64,000 nucleotides of DNA, taken from contig CAIIXF020000002.1 in assembly GCA_903813345.2 (NCBI GenBank), positions 6,685,772-6,749,771 on the forward strand, read 5' to 3'. The notes under the pieces are model-generated. The model worked only from the letters and a program-made list of their open reading frames with translations. It was not told the DNA's origin and made no database searches. Shown here in pieces: positions 63,572 to 64,000 of this stretch. Every line of letters starts with the position of its first letter. Positions within the stretch are counted from its first letter, which is position 1. The position numbers and the translations under genes were made by a program. The stretch is from Owenia fusiformis. Lineage: Eukaryota; Annelida; Polychaeta; Sabellida; Oweniidae.

Positions 63572-64000
63572 CTGAAAAAGTACCAAGTTACATCTTTAGT
63601 CAACATTTCAAAACTCATCATTTAAATACAGTTTTTTATGGTTTATGTCAAATATTTAACCTTGGATTTATCGACATAATCCAATGCATATACTTTGAAA
63701 TATGACAAAGCAGGGAACAAACTTAGAAATAGAGTACTTGCTAGGAATTAACAAAAACTAGATCATTTTTAGAAATAAATTTTCAAGTCCTCAAACAGGA
63801 AGTCCCGGATAAACTTTCATGGTATTTAGATTTATTAAGTTTTCGACCCGACATCAAACTTTTGATGCCTCCACTTATTAGCTCATTACGGGTTGTCATC
63901 CCAAACTAAATACTGTAGATTGGGTTAATTTGGCGCCCGCTTTAATTTGGCGAATTTGGCGAAATTGAAAAATTCGCCAATATAAATCTTCGCCAAAATT

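Overview
This window looks like nuclear DNA of a marine lophotrochozoan invertebrate, most likely a mollusc; the species cannot be fixed. It is AT-rich and intron-rich, with canonical GT/AG introns and many short inverted-repeat transposons, minisatellites and dispersed hairpin repeats. It encodes animal-only proteins: a cilium/centriole protein (OFD1), a mitochondrial ornithine carrier and DEG/ENaC channels. Exons were placed by hand from reading frame, GT/AG boundaries and recalled family similarity. No alignment or search was run.

Layout. 1-804 (+): last two exons of a secreted cysteine-rich protein. 2901-6086 (+): a complete three-exon tandem paralogue; its second intron holds a decayed non-LTR retrotransposon. 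6087-9045: non-coding, with two palindromic elements. 9046-13489 (-): ornithine carrier (SLC25A15-like), with two intact alternative terminal exons. 13490-16439: upstream region shared with the divergent next gene. 16440-60240 (+): OFD1, 24 coding exons over 43.8 kb, predicted 1104 residues, all phases consistent. 62241-64000 (-): 3' part of an unidentified gene convergent with OFD1.

OFD1 intron 7 (21797-44138) holds two intronless DEG/ENaC channel genes on the opposite strand (30461-32140 and 37965-39638), made by a segmental duplication. A 3.4 kb inverted-repeat transposon entered one copy afterwards; the other copy keeps the paralogous empty site. The OFD1 introns also hold two hAT-like elements with 8-bp target duplications, two long foldback-like elements, a Mutator-like MITE, and minisatellites of 16, 31, 49, 71 and 76 bp.

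The most unusual feature is at OFD1 exon 6. Its 3' splice site and first exon bases have been amplified into a 24-unit, 31-bp minisatellite, so 22 decoy AG acceptors precede the real one and those checked lead to a stop. Exons 10 and 13 also have tandem duplications against their acceptors, and a donor-like GTGAGT array follows exon 16. The second notable case is the duplicated terminal exon of the ornithine carrier, which would swap the last 47 residues.
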